64,000 bases of DNA from Oscillospiraceae bacterium (GTDB taxonomy: Bacteria; Bacillota; Clostridia; Oscillospirales; Acutalibacteraceae). Both the position numbers and the translations under genes were made by a program. Positions 17,057-24,976 of this stretch are shown here, one piece after another (position 1 is the stretch's first letter; every line of letters starts with the position of its first letter). The notes below the pieces were generated by a model that had not been told where the DNA came from, made no database searches, and saw only the letters and a program-made list of their open reading frames with translations. Where the stretch lies: positions 1 to 64,000 of the forward strand of contig CADARP010000008.1 of the NCBI GenBank assembly GCA_902790325.1, read 5' to 3'.

Positions 17057-17899
17057 TTATGCCTGCTCAAACTGCGGACGCCATGCCGCGAACTGCAAAA
17101 GCTGCGCATCCGTACGGTGATAGTACCGTTCGCCCTTGTCGAGCTTTGCGATCTGCGCCATTTCCGCGTCTGTCAGCGTAAAGTCGAGGATGTCGAGGTT
17201 GTCCCGGATGTGCGCGACATTTTTGCTGCCGGGGATCACGGCAAAACCCATCTGCGTGTGCCAGCGCAGGATCACCTGTGCGGGCGTTTTGCCGTATTTC
17301 CTGCCCAGTTCCGCAAACACCGGTTCCTGTAAAAGGGATTTGTCCCCGTGGCCGAGCGGATACCAGCTCATCAGACGGATGCCGTATTTGTCCAGCGTTT
17401 TGCGAAGCTCGCTCTGCGTAAAATACGGATGCGCTTCGACCTGCATGAACTGCGGCACGATCTCCCATTCGGTTTCCAGCTCGGATAAATATTTGCCCTC
17501 GAAATTGGAAATGCCGATGGATTTCGCCTTGCCCGCTTTGTACGCTTTTTCGAGCTGTCTGTACCCGGCAAGCCAGTTGCCCGCAGGCTGGTGGATATAC
17601 AAAAGATCCACATAATCGACGCCCAGCCGCTCCAGCGTTTCGTCCACGGCGTTCGGATTCTCGTATTCGCTCGGCCAAATCTTGGTAGAGAGGAATACGT
17701 CCTCGCGTGCAAGAGTGCTCTGCTTGATGCCTCTCCCGCAGGCGCGCTCGTTGACATAGGCGTTCGCCGTGTCCACGAGGGAATACCCCATTTTCAGCGC
17801 TTCCCGGACGCTGTTTTCCGCCTCGGCGGGCGAAAGCATGAACGTGCCGATACCGATGACCGGACATTCCAGTTTGTTGTTTAACGTGATGGTTTCCAT
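17057..17899 (-). CDS. Aldo/keto reductase
   Basis: 280-residue NAD(P)H-dependent aldo-keto reductase of the 2,5-diketogluconate reductase/YvgN type, reducing aldehydes or ketones in the cytoplasm. Family marks are GIGTF at 16-20, the tetrad Asp-Tyr in DTANAYVNE (about D43/Y48), the Lys in LSTKIWPSEY (about 73), the His in LLYIHQPAGN (about 103), and GISNFE near 133. The length is typical. It is third in a minus-strand operon after flavodoxin and SnoaL-like genes, probably controlled by the divergent LysR gene. The substrate is unknown. Confidence 0.9.
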   Translation of the reverse strand: METITLNNKLECPVIGIGTFMLSPAEAENSVREALKMGYSLVDTANAYVNERACGRGIKQSTLAREDVFLSTKIWPSEYENPNAVDETLERLGVDYVDLLYIHQPAGNWLAGYRQLEKAYKAGKAKSIGISNFEGKYLSELETEWEIVPQFMQVEAHPYFTQSELRKTLDKYGIRLMSWYPLGHGDKSLLQEPVFAELGRKYGKTPAQVILRWHTQMGFAVIPGSKNVAHIRDNLDILDFTLTDAEMAQIAKLDKGERYYHRTDAQLLQFAAWRPQFEQA

Positions 17900-17918
17900 T
17901 TCTTTTTCCTCCGTTCAT

Positions 17919-18287
17919 TTAATATACAGACGCTTTGGAGAATGTGAATCTCCAAATGCCGTTTTCTTTGCGCAGTGTAAAGTCGCCGCGCAGCCGCCAG
18001 CTGTTCTTTCGCCCGCCGTACACAGCAGCCAGTACGCGGCTTTTGCCGGTCATCTCCGCCGTGTTCCCGTGTACGGTCACGTCGATGCTGTCGTGTTCGG
18101 CGGCGTAGTAGTTGAATGTGCCGTCCAGCAGTCCGCGCAGAAACGTCTCCTTCGACTGCCGCACGCCGGTCATGTGCAGCAGCACATAGTCGTCCGCCAT
18201 CAGGCGGCGCAGTCCGTCGGCGTCCTTGGCGATCATACACTGCCAGTATTTCCGGTACAGTTTCCGGATGGCTTCCCGCTCCTCCAT
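17919..18287 (-). CDS. SnoaL/NTF2-like protein
   Basis: 122 residues beginning MEEREAIRKLYRKYWQCM, with a cone-shaped NTF2-like pattern: N-terminal helices, ADGLRRLMADDYVLLH, then strands ending LRKENGIWRFTFSKASVY. Such proteins act as small isomerases, hydrolases or ligand-binding proteins. The start at 18287 lies 4 nt after the flavodoxin stop, which implies translational coupling. The frame is open upstream inside the flavodoxin gene, but that part is a shadow. It is probably a detoxification or redox accessory; the reaction is unknown. Confidence 0.78.
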   Translation of the reverse strand: MEEREAIRKLYRKYWQCMIAKDADGLRRLMADDYVLLHMTGVRQSKETFLRGLLDGTFNYYAAEHDSIDVTVHGNTAEMTGKSRVLAAVYGGRKNSWRLRGDFTLRKENGIWRFTFSKASVY

Positions 18288-18291
18288 CGGC

Positions 18292-18813
18292 TCAAAGAAC
18301 GCCGTTTGCGGAAAGCCACTTCCGCACGGCGGGTTTGGCGTCTGCGGCGCCGCTTCCGGTAACGGAAAGGCCGCGTCTGACGGCTGCCCCGGGACAGGCA
18401 CGCTGAATATCGCGCTCACTGTGTCCCATACCGCTGCCCTCGTTGGTGCACAGCGGCAGGATCGTCTTGCCGGAAAAGTCGAACGCTTCGAGGAAAGTAA
18501 GGACTGCCATCGGCACGGTGCCCCAATAGTTGGGATAGGCAAGCACGATCGTGTCGTATGCGTCGACGGACGCCGGCAGACTGACCAGTTCCGGCCGCGC
18601 GTTTGCGCGCAGATCCTTCTTTGCTTCCTCGATGCAGGTCATGTATACGGGAGAATACGGATTTTGCATCTCGATTTTGAACATGTCCGCGTCGAGCAGT
18701 TCCCGCATGCCGCCGCAGACGATCTCCGTGTTGCCGACCTTGACGTAACGCATTGCGCCCGCATAATAGTTTTCGTCCGCTCGTGAAAAGAATACGATCA
18801 GTGTTTTTGCCAT
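18292..18813 (-). CDS. Flavodoxin
   Basis: 173 residues starting MAKTLIVFFSRADENYYAG, the FMN-phosphate loop region of long flavodoxins seen in Clostridia. YPNYWGTVPMAV (about 85-96) and LCTNEGSGMGHS (about 115-126) supply the two FMN-ring loops. It would carry electrons to reductases. The ATG at 18813 is preceded by GGAGGTCACACTT, which fixes the start; an upstream in-frame ATG lies in the promoter. It is the first gene of the flavodoxin - SnoaL - aldo-keto reductase operon and divergent from a LysR gene. Confidence 0.88.
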   Translation of the reverse strand: MAKTLIVFFSRADENYYAGAMRYVKVGNTEIVCGGMRELLDADMFKIEMQNPYSPVYMTCIEEAKKDLRANARPELVSLPASVDAYDTIVLAYPNYWGTVPMAVLTFLEAFDFSGKTILPLCTNEGSGMGHSERDIQRACPGAAVRRGLSVTGSGAADAKPAVRKWLSANGVL

Positions 18814-18842
18814 AAGTGTGACCTCCTTTGTTTTTCTGCCTT

Positions 18843-18890
18843 TATTATACGAGAAAACTATTGCAAAGTCCAATCGAAATGTTGTATAAT
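18843..18890. promoter_or_regulatory. Divergent promoters of flavodoxin operon and LysR gene
   Basis: For the LysR gene: TTGCAA (18861-18866), 18-nt spacer, TATAAT (18885-18890). For flavodoxin on the minus strand: TATAAT complement at 18843-18848 and a TTGGAC complement at 18868-18873 (19-nt spacer). The -35 regions overlap, and the repeated ATCGAAATGTT/GATTGAAATGTT may be the LysR binding region. Confidence 0.65.
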
Positions 18891-18922
18891 TGATTGAAAT
18901 GTTAAATAGCTCGGAGGGCACT

Positions 18923-19810
18923 ATGACCACGAAACAGATTGATTACTGCATCGAGCTGGCGCGTACACAGAATTTCAGCCGCGCCGCGGAGAACCTGTTC
19001 GTCAGCCAGCCGACCTTCTCCTATCAAATCAGGCTGCTGGAGGAGGAGATCGGATTTGCGGTTTTCGTGCGCAGCGGAAAAGGCGCGGCGCTCACGCCCG
19101 CCGGCGCGCAGTTTGTGAGTTTTCTGTCCGGTATGCGCGAGGATTTGAAACGTGCCGTCGAGCAGGGACAGAATTTCAGCGCGCGGTATAAGGACAGCAT
19201 TTCGATCAGCCTGACGGTGCGGCAGGCGGTGTTTTTTCTGCCGGAGGCGATGCGGCTGTTTGCCGAATCGTCGCCGGATGTGCAGATCGTGCCGAAGTTT
19301 CAGTACGAAAACGGTATAGATGATTTTCTCAAAGGGAAGACGGATATTCTGTTTGCCTTGAAAGAACAAACGAAACAGCTTCCGAATACCGCTGTGCATG
19401 ATCTGTTCGAGAGCCGTATTTATCTGATTGCGCGGCGGGATGATCCGCTCACGGACAAGAACCGCATCACGGAAAGCGATCTGTACGGCCGGGCACTGAT
19501 GGTGGGCGGCGGATCGCCCGCGGCGCTCAAGGCCGTGCAGCACCGTCTGATAGCGAGCGGAAAAATCGACTATTTCAACAGCGCGGATCACGACACGACG
19601 CTGACGAATGTCGCTGCCGGACGCGGCGTCTGCCTGGCGCCGGGATTTCTGAACGACCACAGCGGCCAGTTCGCATGGATTCCGTTCGACTGCGCAGAGT
19701 CTTTCTCCTGTGTGCTCTGTACGCACCGCGAGGACAAACGGCAGGCGCTTGCGTCGTTTTTGCGCATTCTGAAAACACTGTACGCGGAAGCCGCCGCTTT
19801 CCCGCTGTAA
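18923..19810 (+). CDS. LysR-family transcriptional regulator (divergent from flavodoxin)
   Basis: 295 residues. The N-terminal winged helix (MTTKQIDYCIELARTQNFSRAA, SQPTFSYQIRLLEEEIG, FVRSGKGAALTPAG) occupies residues 1-60, and a periplasmic-binding-like effector domain about 90-290. The start at 18923 has GGAGGG 5 nt before it; the earlier in-frame ATG overlaps the -10 box. It is expected to bind the shared intergenic region and control the flavodoxin - SnoaL - aldo-keto reductase operon, probably as a response to electrophilic or oxidative ligands. Confidence 0.88.
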   Translation: MTTKQIDYCIELARTQNFSRAAENLFVSQPTFSYQIRLLEEEIGFAVFVRSGKGAALTPAGAQFVSFLSGMREDLKRAVEQGQNFSARYKDSISISLTVRQAVFFLPEAMRLFAESSPDVQIVPKFQYENGIDDFLKGKTDILFALKEQTKQLPNTAVHDLFESRIYLIARRDDPLTDKNRITESDLYGRALMVGGGSPAALKAVQHRLIASGKIDYFNSADHDTTLTNVAAGRGVCLAPGFLNDHSGQFAWIPFDCAESFSCVLCTHREDKRQALASFLRILKTLYAEAAAFPL

Positions 19811-19852
19811 AAAACGCCGACCGATAAACCGGAATTGAAAGGACGATTGTTT

Positions 19853-21616
19853 ATGAAACTGATCGACGCGCTTTTGTCGCTTGAAACAACGCACACATCG
19901 CCGGACTGTTCGCTCAGCCCTATGTATTCCAACTTCGGGCTGTGTTTTGACGCGCAGACCGGCGGACCCGCACTGCTGCTGCATTACAACCGCAAGACCC
20001 GGTCTGTTTTTTCGCCGTTGTTTTCTTTTGCCGCGAGCTGTGAAACCAAGTCTTCCTTCCTGTGCGCAAAGTTTACCGGCGGATGCGGCGCGTACGAACT
20101 GTGTTATTATGATACGGACGCATTTGTGCTGCAGGGAGAAAACGCCTCCCCCGTACACATTTTCGGGCATGAAGACTGTGCGCTGCAGCCCTGCTGGCGC
20201 ACCTTCGCCGATAAAGATCTGCTGCTGTATCAGGGCTATTCCAAAAACGCGGACGACCGCGACCCGGATGCTTTTGTGCCGGTGCTCTGCGGTCTGCGGG
20301 TGCTGACGGGAACGCTCCGTGAGGACAACGACGGCGCTGTTGTTCTGCCGGATCAAGAGGGCAGACTGTATTTTGCCGCTGCGTTCTCCGTGTTGGAAAT
20401 CTCCGAACGGCATATAAAGCAAACGCTTCTCGCCGCTCCGGAAAACATCTGCGGTGCAAAGAGCGCCATGCGCCGGTGGGCAGAGGACTGCGCCGGCGGG
20501 ATCTCGCACATGCCCGCGGACACAGCCGCCCGGCACACGTTTCTGACGGCGGTTTCCGGACTGCTGATGAATCTGACGAAAGCGCCGGGGAACCTGTCGC
20601 GCTGTGTTTCCGCCTTTCCCAGCCGGGGCGGTTATCCTGCGCATTTCATGTGGGACAGCGCGTTTCAGAATCTGGCGTATGAACAGATGCATGCCGAAAT
20701 CGCGGCGGATGCGCTGCTGCAGCTTGCCTATGCCGTCCGCCCGGACGGTAAGATCCCGCAGTTTTTATGCTCCACCTGGGCAAGACCGCACCATGCGCAG
20801 CCCGCGCTGCTGGGCTGGGCTGCCAAGCGATATGTGGAACACGTGGGCGCACGCAAGGCAGGCAGCGCGTTTATCCGCACGATGGCTTCCGCGCTTGCCA
20901 AAAACAATGAATGGTGGCTGACACAGCGCATCACGAAATTCGGATTGATCTGCTGCCCGCACGGTCTGGAGACCGGACAGGACGACTCTCCCCGGTTCGA
21001 CGACGGTCCCGTGCTGGCGGTGGACATGAACAGTTATCTGCTCTCGCAGATGCGCGCCGCAGCATATTTCTGCCGTTTGGCGAAAGACAGCGCAGGCGCG
21101 GCGGATTGGGAAGCGCGCGCCGACGCGTTTGCCGCACGAATGGTTGCCTGTCTGTACGATGAAGAAAAGAATCTGTTTTTTGACGCGGATCCCGTTACCG
21201 GTGAACGCCGGACGCTCGTGACGCTTTCTTCCCTGATCCCGCTCTGGGCAGGCGTGCCGCTGCCGGAAGAAAAGATCCGCGCGATGATCGAAGGATATTT
21301 GCTGAACGCGGACTATTTCTTCGGCAAAATACCGTTCCCGTGCGTGGCGTACTGCGAACCGGTATATGAACCGGCGCATTGGTGGCGCGGTCCCACCTGG
21401 ATGCCGGCGGCATGGCTGATGCTGGAGACGCTGGACAAATACGGTTATGCGTCCCGACGGACAGAAGCGGCGCGGCGGCTGTATCGGATCATGAAGGAAG
21501 ACGGCGTTTTGCACGAACTCTTTGATTCCGCCGCCGGCAAAGGTCTTGGCTGCGATGAACAGGGTTGGACTGCGGCGATCTTTATCCGCCTCTCGCTGGA
21601 AGACGGCTGCGAGTGA
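19853..21616 (+). CDS. Cytoplasmic (alpha/alpha)6 glycosidase, MGH1/GH63-like
   Basis: 587 residues without a signal peptide. The N-terminal ~190 residues look like a beta-rich domain, and the remainder is a six-hairpin barrel with family motifs: FMWDSAFQNLAYEQMH (about 265-280), LETGQDDSPRFDDG (about 375-388, with an Asp typical of these inverting enzymes), and a WWRGPTWMPAAWLML motif near 510. The ribosome site AAAGGACG fits the ATG at 19853. It is 42 nt after the LysR gene in the same direction but probably functionally separate. It likely acts on an imported oligosaccharide. Related to, but clearly distinct from, the exported enzyme at 15265. Confidence 0.8.
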   Translation: MKLIDALLSLETTHTSPDCSLSPMYSNFGLCFDAQTGGPALLLHYNRKTRSVFSPLFSFAASCETKSSFLCAKFTGGCGAYELCYYDTDAFVLQGENASPVHIFGHEDCALQPCWRTFADKDLLLYQGYSKNADDRDPDAFVPVLCGLRVLTGTLREDNDGAVVLPDQEGRLYFAAAFSVLEISERHIKQTLLAAPENICGAKSAMRRWAEDCAGGISHMPADTAARHTFLTAVSGLLMNLTKAPGNLSRCVSAFPSRGGYPAHFMWDSAFQNLAYEQMHAEIAADALLQLAYAVRPDGKIPQFLCSTWARPHHAQPALLGWAAKRYVEHVGARKAGSAFIRTMASALAKNNEWWLTQRITKFGLICCPHGLETGQDDSPRFDDGPVLAVDMNSYLLSQMRAAAYFCRLAKDSAGAADWEARADAFAARMVACLYDEEKNLFFDADPVTGERRTLVTLSSLIPLWAGVPLPEEKIRAMIEGYLLNADYFFGKIPFPCVAYCEPVYEPAHWWRGPTWMPAAWLMLETLDKYGYASRRTEAARRLYRIMKEDGVLHELFDSAAGKGLGCDEQGWTAAIFIRLSLEDGCE

Positions 21617-21666
21617 GCGCCGCCGTGTACAAAAGGCCGGGCGTCAGGCAATTTCTTTCTCAAACC

Positions 21667-21685
21667 GATCCCGCTTTTCGGGATC
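21667..21685 (+). terminator. Possible weak terminator hairpin
   Basis: GATCCCG at 21667-21673 pairs with CGGGATC at 21679-21685 around a 5-nt loop. No T-run follows, so it may be only a stabilising hairpin at the end of the glycosidase transcript. Confidence 0.35.
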
Positions 21686-21704
21686 AAAATGTTCGTCCGT
21701 GCTG

Positions 21705-21733
21705 TTGCGGGATCGGGATTCGTGTGGTATAGT
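21705..21733 (+). promoter_or_regulatory. Promoter of the ferredoxin-type aldo-keto reductase
   Basis: TTGCGG at 21705-21710, a 17-nt spacer and TATAGT at 21728-21733. Confidence 0.6.
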
Positions 21734-21794
21734 ATGATTGATTCGAGATACATAAAGAATCTGTACGGCAAAGCAAGCAAAGGAGAAACCGGAT

Positions 21795-22946
21795 ATGGAG
21801 AGTATGCGATACAGGAAGCTCGGAAAAACAGGACTGACGGTCAGCGAGATCGGGTTCGGCGGAGAGTGGCTGGAACGGCACGAGGAGTCGGAGTCCGTCG
21901 ATCTGATGCGCTACGCGCACAGCAAGGGGATCAATATTGTGGACTGCTGGATGCCCGACCCCAAATCCAGAGATATCATCGGCAAAGCCATGCAGGGGTG
22001 CCGGGATTCCTGGTATGTGCAGGGACACATCGGGTCGACTTATCAGAACGGGCAGTATGTCCGGACGCGGGATCTGCAATATGTCCGCCCCGCATTTGAG
22101 GATCTGCTGAACCGCTTTTGCAGCGATTATGTGGATCTGGGCATGATCCACTACATCGATTCCATGGAAGACTGGAACAATGCCATGCACGGCGACTATA
22201 TCGCGTATGTGCATGAACTGCACGAGAAGGGCACGATCCGGCATATTGGTCTCTCCACGCACAACCCGCTGATCGGAAAGCTCGCGGTACAGACCGGCTT
22301 TATCGAAATGATCCTGTTCAGCATCAATCCCGCCTTCGATATGCGCCCCGCAACGGAAGACCTGGACAGCATGTTCGGCGCGTACGACGCGGCGTATTCG
22401 GGCATCGATCCGGATCGGGCAGAGCTGTACAGGATGTGCGAAGAGAAAGACGTCGGCATTACGGTGATGAAGGGCTTTTTCGGCGGCAGACTGTTCCGCG
22501 CGGAGCAGTCGCCGTTCGGCGTGGCGTTCACACCGGCGCAGTTGATCCATTACGCGCTCACGAGACCCGGCGTGTCCTCTGTCCTTTGCGGCTATGACAC
22601 CAAGGCGCAGGTGGATGCGGCGGTCGCTTACGAAACCGCTTCGGACGCAGAAAAAGATTATGCGTCCGTGATTGCCGGCGCGCCGCTGCACGCTTACGCA
22701 GGTCAATGCACCTATTGCGGACACTGCAAGCCCTGTCCTGTCGATATTGATATTGCGATGGTCAACAAGTTCTACGATCTTGCCGCCGCACAGAACGCCG
22801 TACCGGAAAGTGTGCTGGAGCATTACAGATCGCTGGAACACACGGCGTGCGAATGCATCGGATGCGGGGGCTGCGAAACCAGATGTCCCTTCGGCGTCAA
22901 GGTTGCGCAGAGAATGGCAAAAACCGCAGAGCTGTTCGGCATGTGA
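21795..22946 (+). CDS. Aldo/keto reductase with C-terminal 4Fe-4S ferredoxin domain
   Basis: 383 residues. The first ~290 form an aldo-keto reductase barrel (MRYRKLGKTGLTVSEIGFGGE, HYIDSMEDWNN, IRHIGLSTHNP). The last ~90 hold CTYCGHCKPCPVDIDI and CECIGCGGCETRCPFGV, two cluster-binding motifs that add a ferredoxin module. This architecture is common in anaerobes and is thought to couple carbonyl reduction to ferredoxin. The catalytic tetrad looks altered: DTANAY of ordinary members is here VDCWMPD, so the reaction may differ. GGAG precedes the ATG. Monocistronic, with its own promoter and a terminator. Confidence 0.88.
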   Translation: MESMRYRKLGKTGLTVSEIGFGGEWLERHEESESVDLMRYAHSKGINIVDCWMPDPKSRDIIGKAMQGCRDSWYVQGHIGSTYQNGQYVRTRDLQYVRPAFEDLLNRFCSDYVDLGMIHYIDSMEDWNNAMHGDYIAYVHELHEKGTIRHIGLSTHNPLIGKLAVQTGFIEMILFSINPAFDMRPATEDLDSMFGAYDAAYSGIDPDRAELYRMCEEKDVGITVMKGFFGGRLFRAEQSPFGVAFTPAQLIHYALTRPGVSSVLCGYDTKAQVDAAVAYETASDAEKDYASVIAGAPLHAYAGQCTYCGHCKPCPVDIDIAMVNKFYDLAAAQNAVPESVLEHYRSLEHTACECIGCGGCETRCPFGVKVAQRMAKTAELFGM

Positions 22947-23004
22947 CGCAGAGAACAAAAGGGAAACAACCGGCGGCACAGAGCATAAGGAAAAGCATAA
23001 CGAG

Positions 23005-23050
23005 AACCCGGTACAAAGGCACGCCCTGTAACGTGCTTTTGTGCCGGGTT
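23005..23050. terminator. Strong terminator hairpin between convergent genes
   Basis: AACCCGGTACAAAGGCACG (23005-23023) pairs with CGTGCTTTTGTGCCGGGTT (23032-23050), 19-bp stem with two wobble-type differences. It belongs to a group of similar hairpins with CCGGYRCAAA arms in this window. Confidence 0.8.
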
Positions 23051-23110
23051 TCATTCTGCGGCGCGAAAAGCGCGCGATTTGTGACGCCTTGCGAAACGCG
23101 CAAGCGAAAC

Positions 23111-24688
23111 TTATCTTTGCGTAAACCAGTTATAGATCCGAATGAAAAAGGAACGGATCACATTCCAGATCATCCGCAGAACGCCTATCGGCGTCAAATT
23201 CTGCGTGTCGTCGTTTGTGCCTCCCGGAAGAGTCGGTCTGTCGCCGGGGACGCCGGGATCCTGCGGAGAACCGGGATTGCCGCTCGACGCTGTGCCGGCG
23301 GTCGCGGTCGATACGGCGGTCGAGCCGTTCTTTAACGTACAGCTCGCGCCGGAGGTCAGCTCCGGGCTTGCAAACAGCACGTAGCTCGCGTTGCGTACCG
23401 CTGTCGCGGAATACAGCACGTTTCCGGACGCGTCCGTGATCCGGATGGCGCTGCCTGCCGTGACCAGATTGGTCTGACCGCCGCCGAACATGCCGCCGAA
23501 ACCGCCGGGTCTTCCGCCGGCATTGCCGCCGAAGACGACATAGGGGGTGGACGCCGTATATGCCTGCTGCATCGCGGCGTGCCCGACCGCAAGAACCGTC
23601 GCGCCGCCGAACGTGCAGCCGTACTCGGTGTCGATCGGATCGCCGTCGCCCTGCGCGGGAGCATGCACTTCGAGCGTGCCGCCCGTCAGTTTGGCGCTGC
23701 CGTTGGAGTCGACGCCGTCGCCGTTCGACACGTTGATGTACACATAGCCGCCGTACTGGTTGTAGCTGAACTGTGTACTGCGCTCGGCGATGTCGCCGTT
23801 GGCGGCGTTGACGCCGTCGTCCGACGCCGTGACATAGACTTTGCCGGAGTAGACATTCACCACGGAACCCTCAATACCTTCCGCTGCCTTGGTCACTTTG
23901 ATCGTCGGACCCGCCGTTCCGCTTTCGCCGATGTTCAGCGTGTAATCGGACTTGATGCCGTCGTCCGGCGCGGACACCGTGACGGCGCCGGACAGGATGT
24001 TCAGTTCCTTGTCCGCTTTCAGCGCGTCGTTGACGTTCGCCGTGATGTTGAGCGTGACGTCCCGGATCGTCAGGGACGCCGTCGAAAGCAGCGTGTCGGT
24101 CGCGTTGCCGTCCGCGTCCTCTTCGTACAGGTCGTACCCGCCCTTGACGCCGTTTTTGCCGTTTGAGGTGACGTTGATCGTACCCGTACCGGCGATGGTC
24201 ACGTTCGAGCCGTCCTTGCATTTGATGACGGCGTTTTCAATGTCGGGATAGAGCGTTTCGTCGGTGTAGATGTCGTCGTTGTTGTATTGGTCATCCGCAA
24301 GGTTGTTGACCGTTCCGGCCGCCGCGGAGATCGTGACGCCGCTGCCCTTATTACAGGTGATCGGCGCGGTCGCCGAGGCGGAAAGGGTCAGACCGTCCAG
24401 CACGAGCGTGACGCCGGTCACGTTCTTTTTGACGACGATCGTGCCGTTTTTGCAGCTTCCCGAAACGACATATGTCCCCGCCGCGGTGAGGGAAAGCGCC
24501 GTATCCTTCACCTTATAGCCTGTGTACGCGCCTTCCGTGACGGTGATGCCGCTGTCGGAGAAGACAAAGCGTGTCGCGTCGGATGTGTCGGCGTCTGCCG
24601 CCGACGCCGGGATCGCCGTTGCGGCGAACAGAACAAAAGCGAGAAACAGGGCAATCGCTTTGTGCGAGGAAAAACGGATTTTTTTCAT
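23111..24688 (-). CDS. Exported Cthe_2159-type carbohydrate-binding beta-helix protein
   Basis: 525 residues. Signal peptide at 1-30 (AIALFLAFVLFAATAIPASA). The mature chain has the ladder typical of Cthe_2159-like polysaccharide-binding beta-helix proteins: GTYVVSGSCKNGTIVV near 60, TLVLDGLTLSA, GSNVTIAGTGTINV, and repeated NDALKADKELNI / DDGIKSDYTLNI / DDGVNAANGDI turns. GRPGGFGGMFGG and a Gly/Pro linker lead to a Trp/Phe-rich C-terminal helix (IWNVIRSFFIRIYNWF). AAGGAG fixes the start at 24688. The promoter carries the same two-part activator site as the second family member at 57731, so both are likely controlled by the response regulator at 60960. Confidence 0.85.
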   Translation of the reverse strand: MKKIRFSSHKAIALFLAFVLFAATAIPASAADADTSDATRFVFSDSGITVTEGAYTGYKVKDTALSLTAAGTYVVSGSCKNGTIVVKKNVTGVTLVLDGLTLSASATAPITCNKGSGVTISAAAGTVNNLADDQYNNDDIYTDETLYPDIENAVIKCKDGSNVTIAGTGTINVTSNGKNGVKGGYDLYEEDADGNATDTLLSTASLTIRDVTLNITANVNDALKADKELNILSGAVTVSAPDDGIKSDYTLNIGESGTAGPTIKVTKAAEGIEGSVVNVYSGKVYVTASDDGVNAANGDIAERSTQFSYNQYGGYVYINVSNGDGVDSNGSAKLTGGTLEVHAPAQGDGDPIDTEYGCTFGGATVLAVGHAAMQQAYTASTPYVVFGGNAGGRPGGFGGMFGGGQTNLVTAGSAIRITDASGNVLYSATAVRNASYVLFASPELTSGASCTLKNGSTAVSTATAGTASSGNPGSPQDPGVPGDRPTLPGGTNDDTQNLTPIGVLRMIWNVIRSFFIRIYNWFTQR

Positions 24689-24781
24689 CAGGTGCATCTC
24701 CTTCGATTTATTGTCTGTCGTTTGCTGCGTCCGGATAGTTTTTTGAGAATACATCGGGTACCACGTCCTTTCTTTGTCCCC

Positions 24782-24814
24782 ATCATACACCGCGTTCCTA
24801 AAGCCAAGTTAAAG
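24782..24814 (-). promoter_or_regulatory. Activator site and -10 box of the Cthe_2159-type gene
   Basis: Read on the minus strand: CTTTAA-CTTGG-CTTTAG (24814-24798), exactly 10 nt, then TATGAT (24787-24782). There is no -35 box. The 11-bp-spaced direct repeat and its fixed distance to the -10 box match the two sites at 59373-59405 and 59421-59453, as expected for a PhoB/OmpR-type activator. Confidence 0.75.
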
Positions 24815-24821
24815 AAAAAAT

Positions 24822-24864
24822 ACCCGGCGCAAAAATGCGTTTGAAAACGTACCTTTGCGCCGGC
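24822..24864 (-). terminator. Terminator of the glycyl radical enzyme operon
   Basis: CCGGCGCAAA (24824-24833) and TTTGCGCCGG (24854-24863) form a perfect 10-bp outer stem. On the minus strand it is followed by TATTTTTTC. It lies next to the activator site of the following gene. A second small hairpin (GCACGCAG at 24902-24909 with CTGCGTGC at 24928-24935) sits between it and the gene end. Confidence 0.8.
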
Positions 24865-24976
24865 GATGTTTTTGATAAGCGTATCCGATCTGTCCGCTCA
24901 TGCACGCAGATTTTGCATGGGAAAGCACTGCGTGCGGTTCCCGTTTTCCGTCATCCGTCAGACAAACATCACGCCG

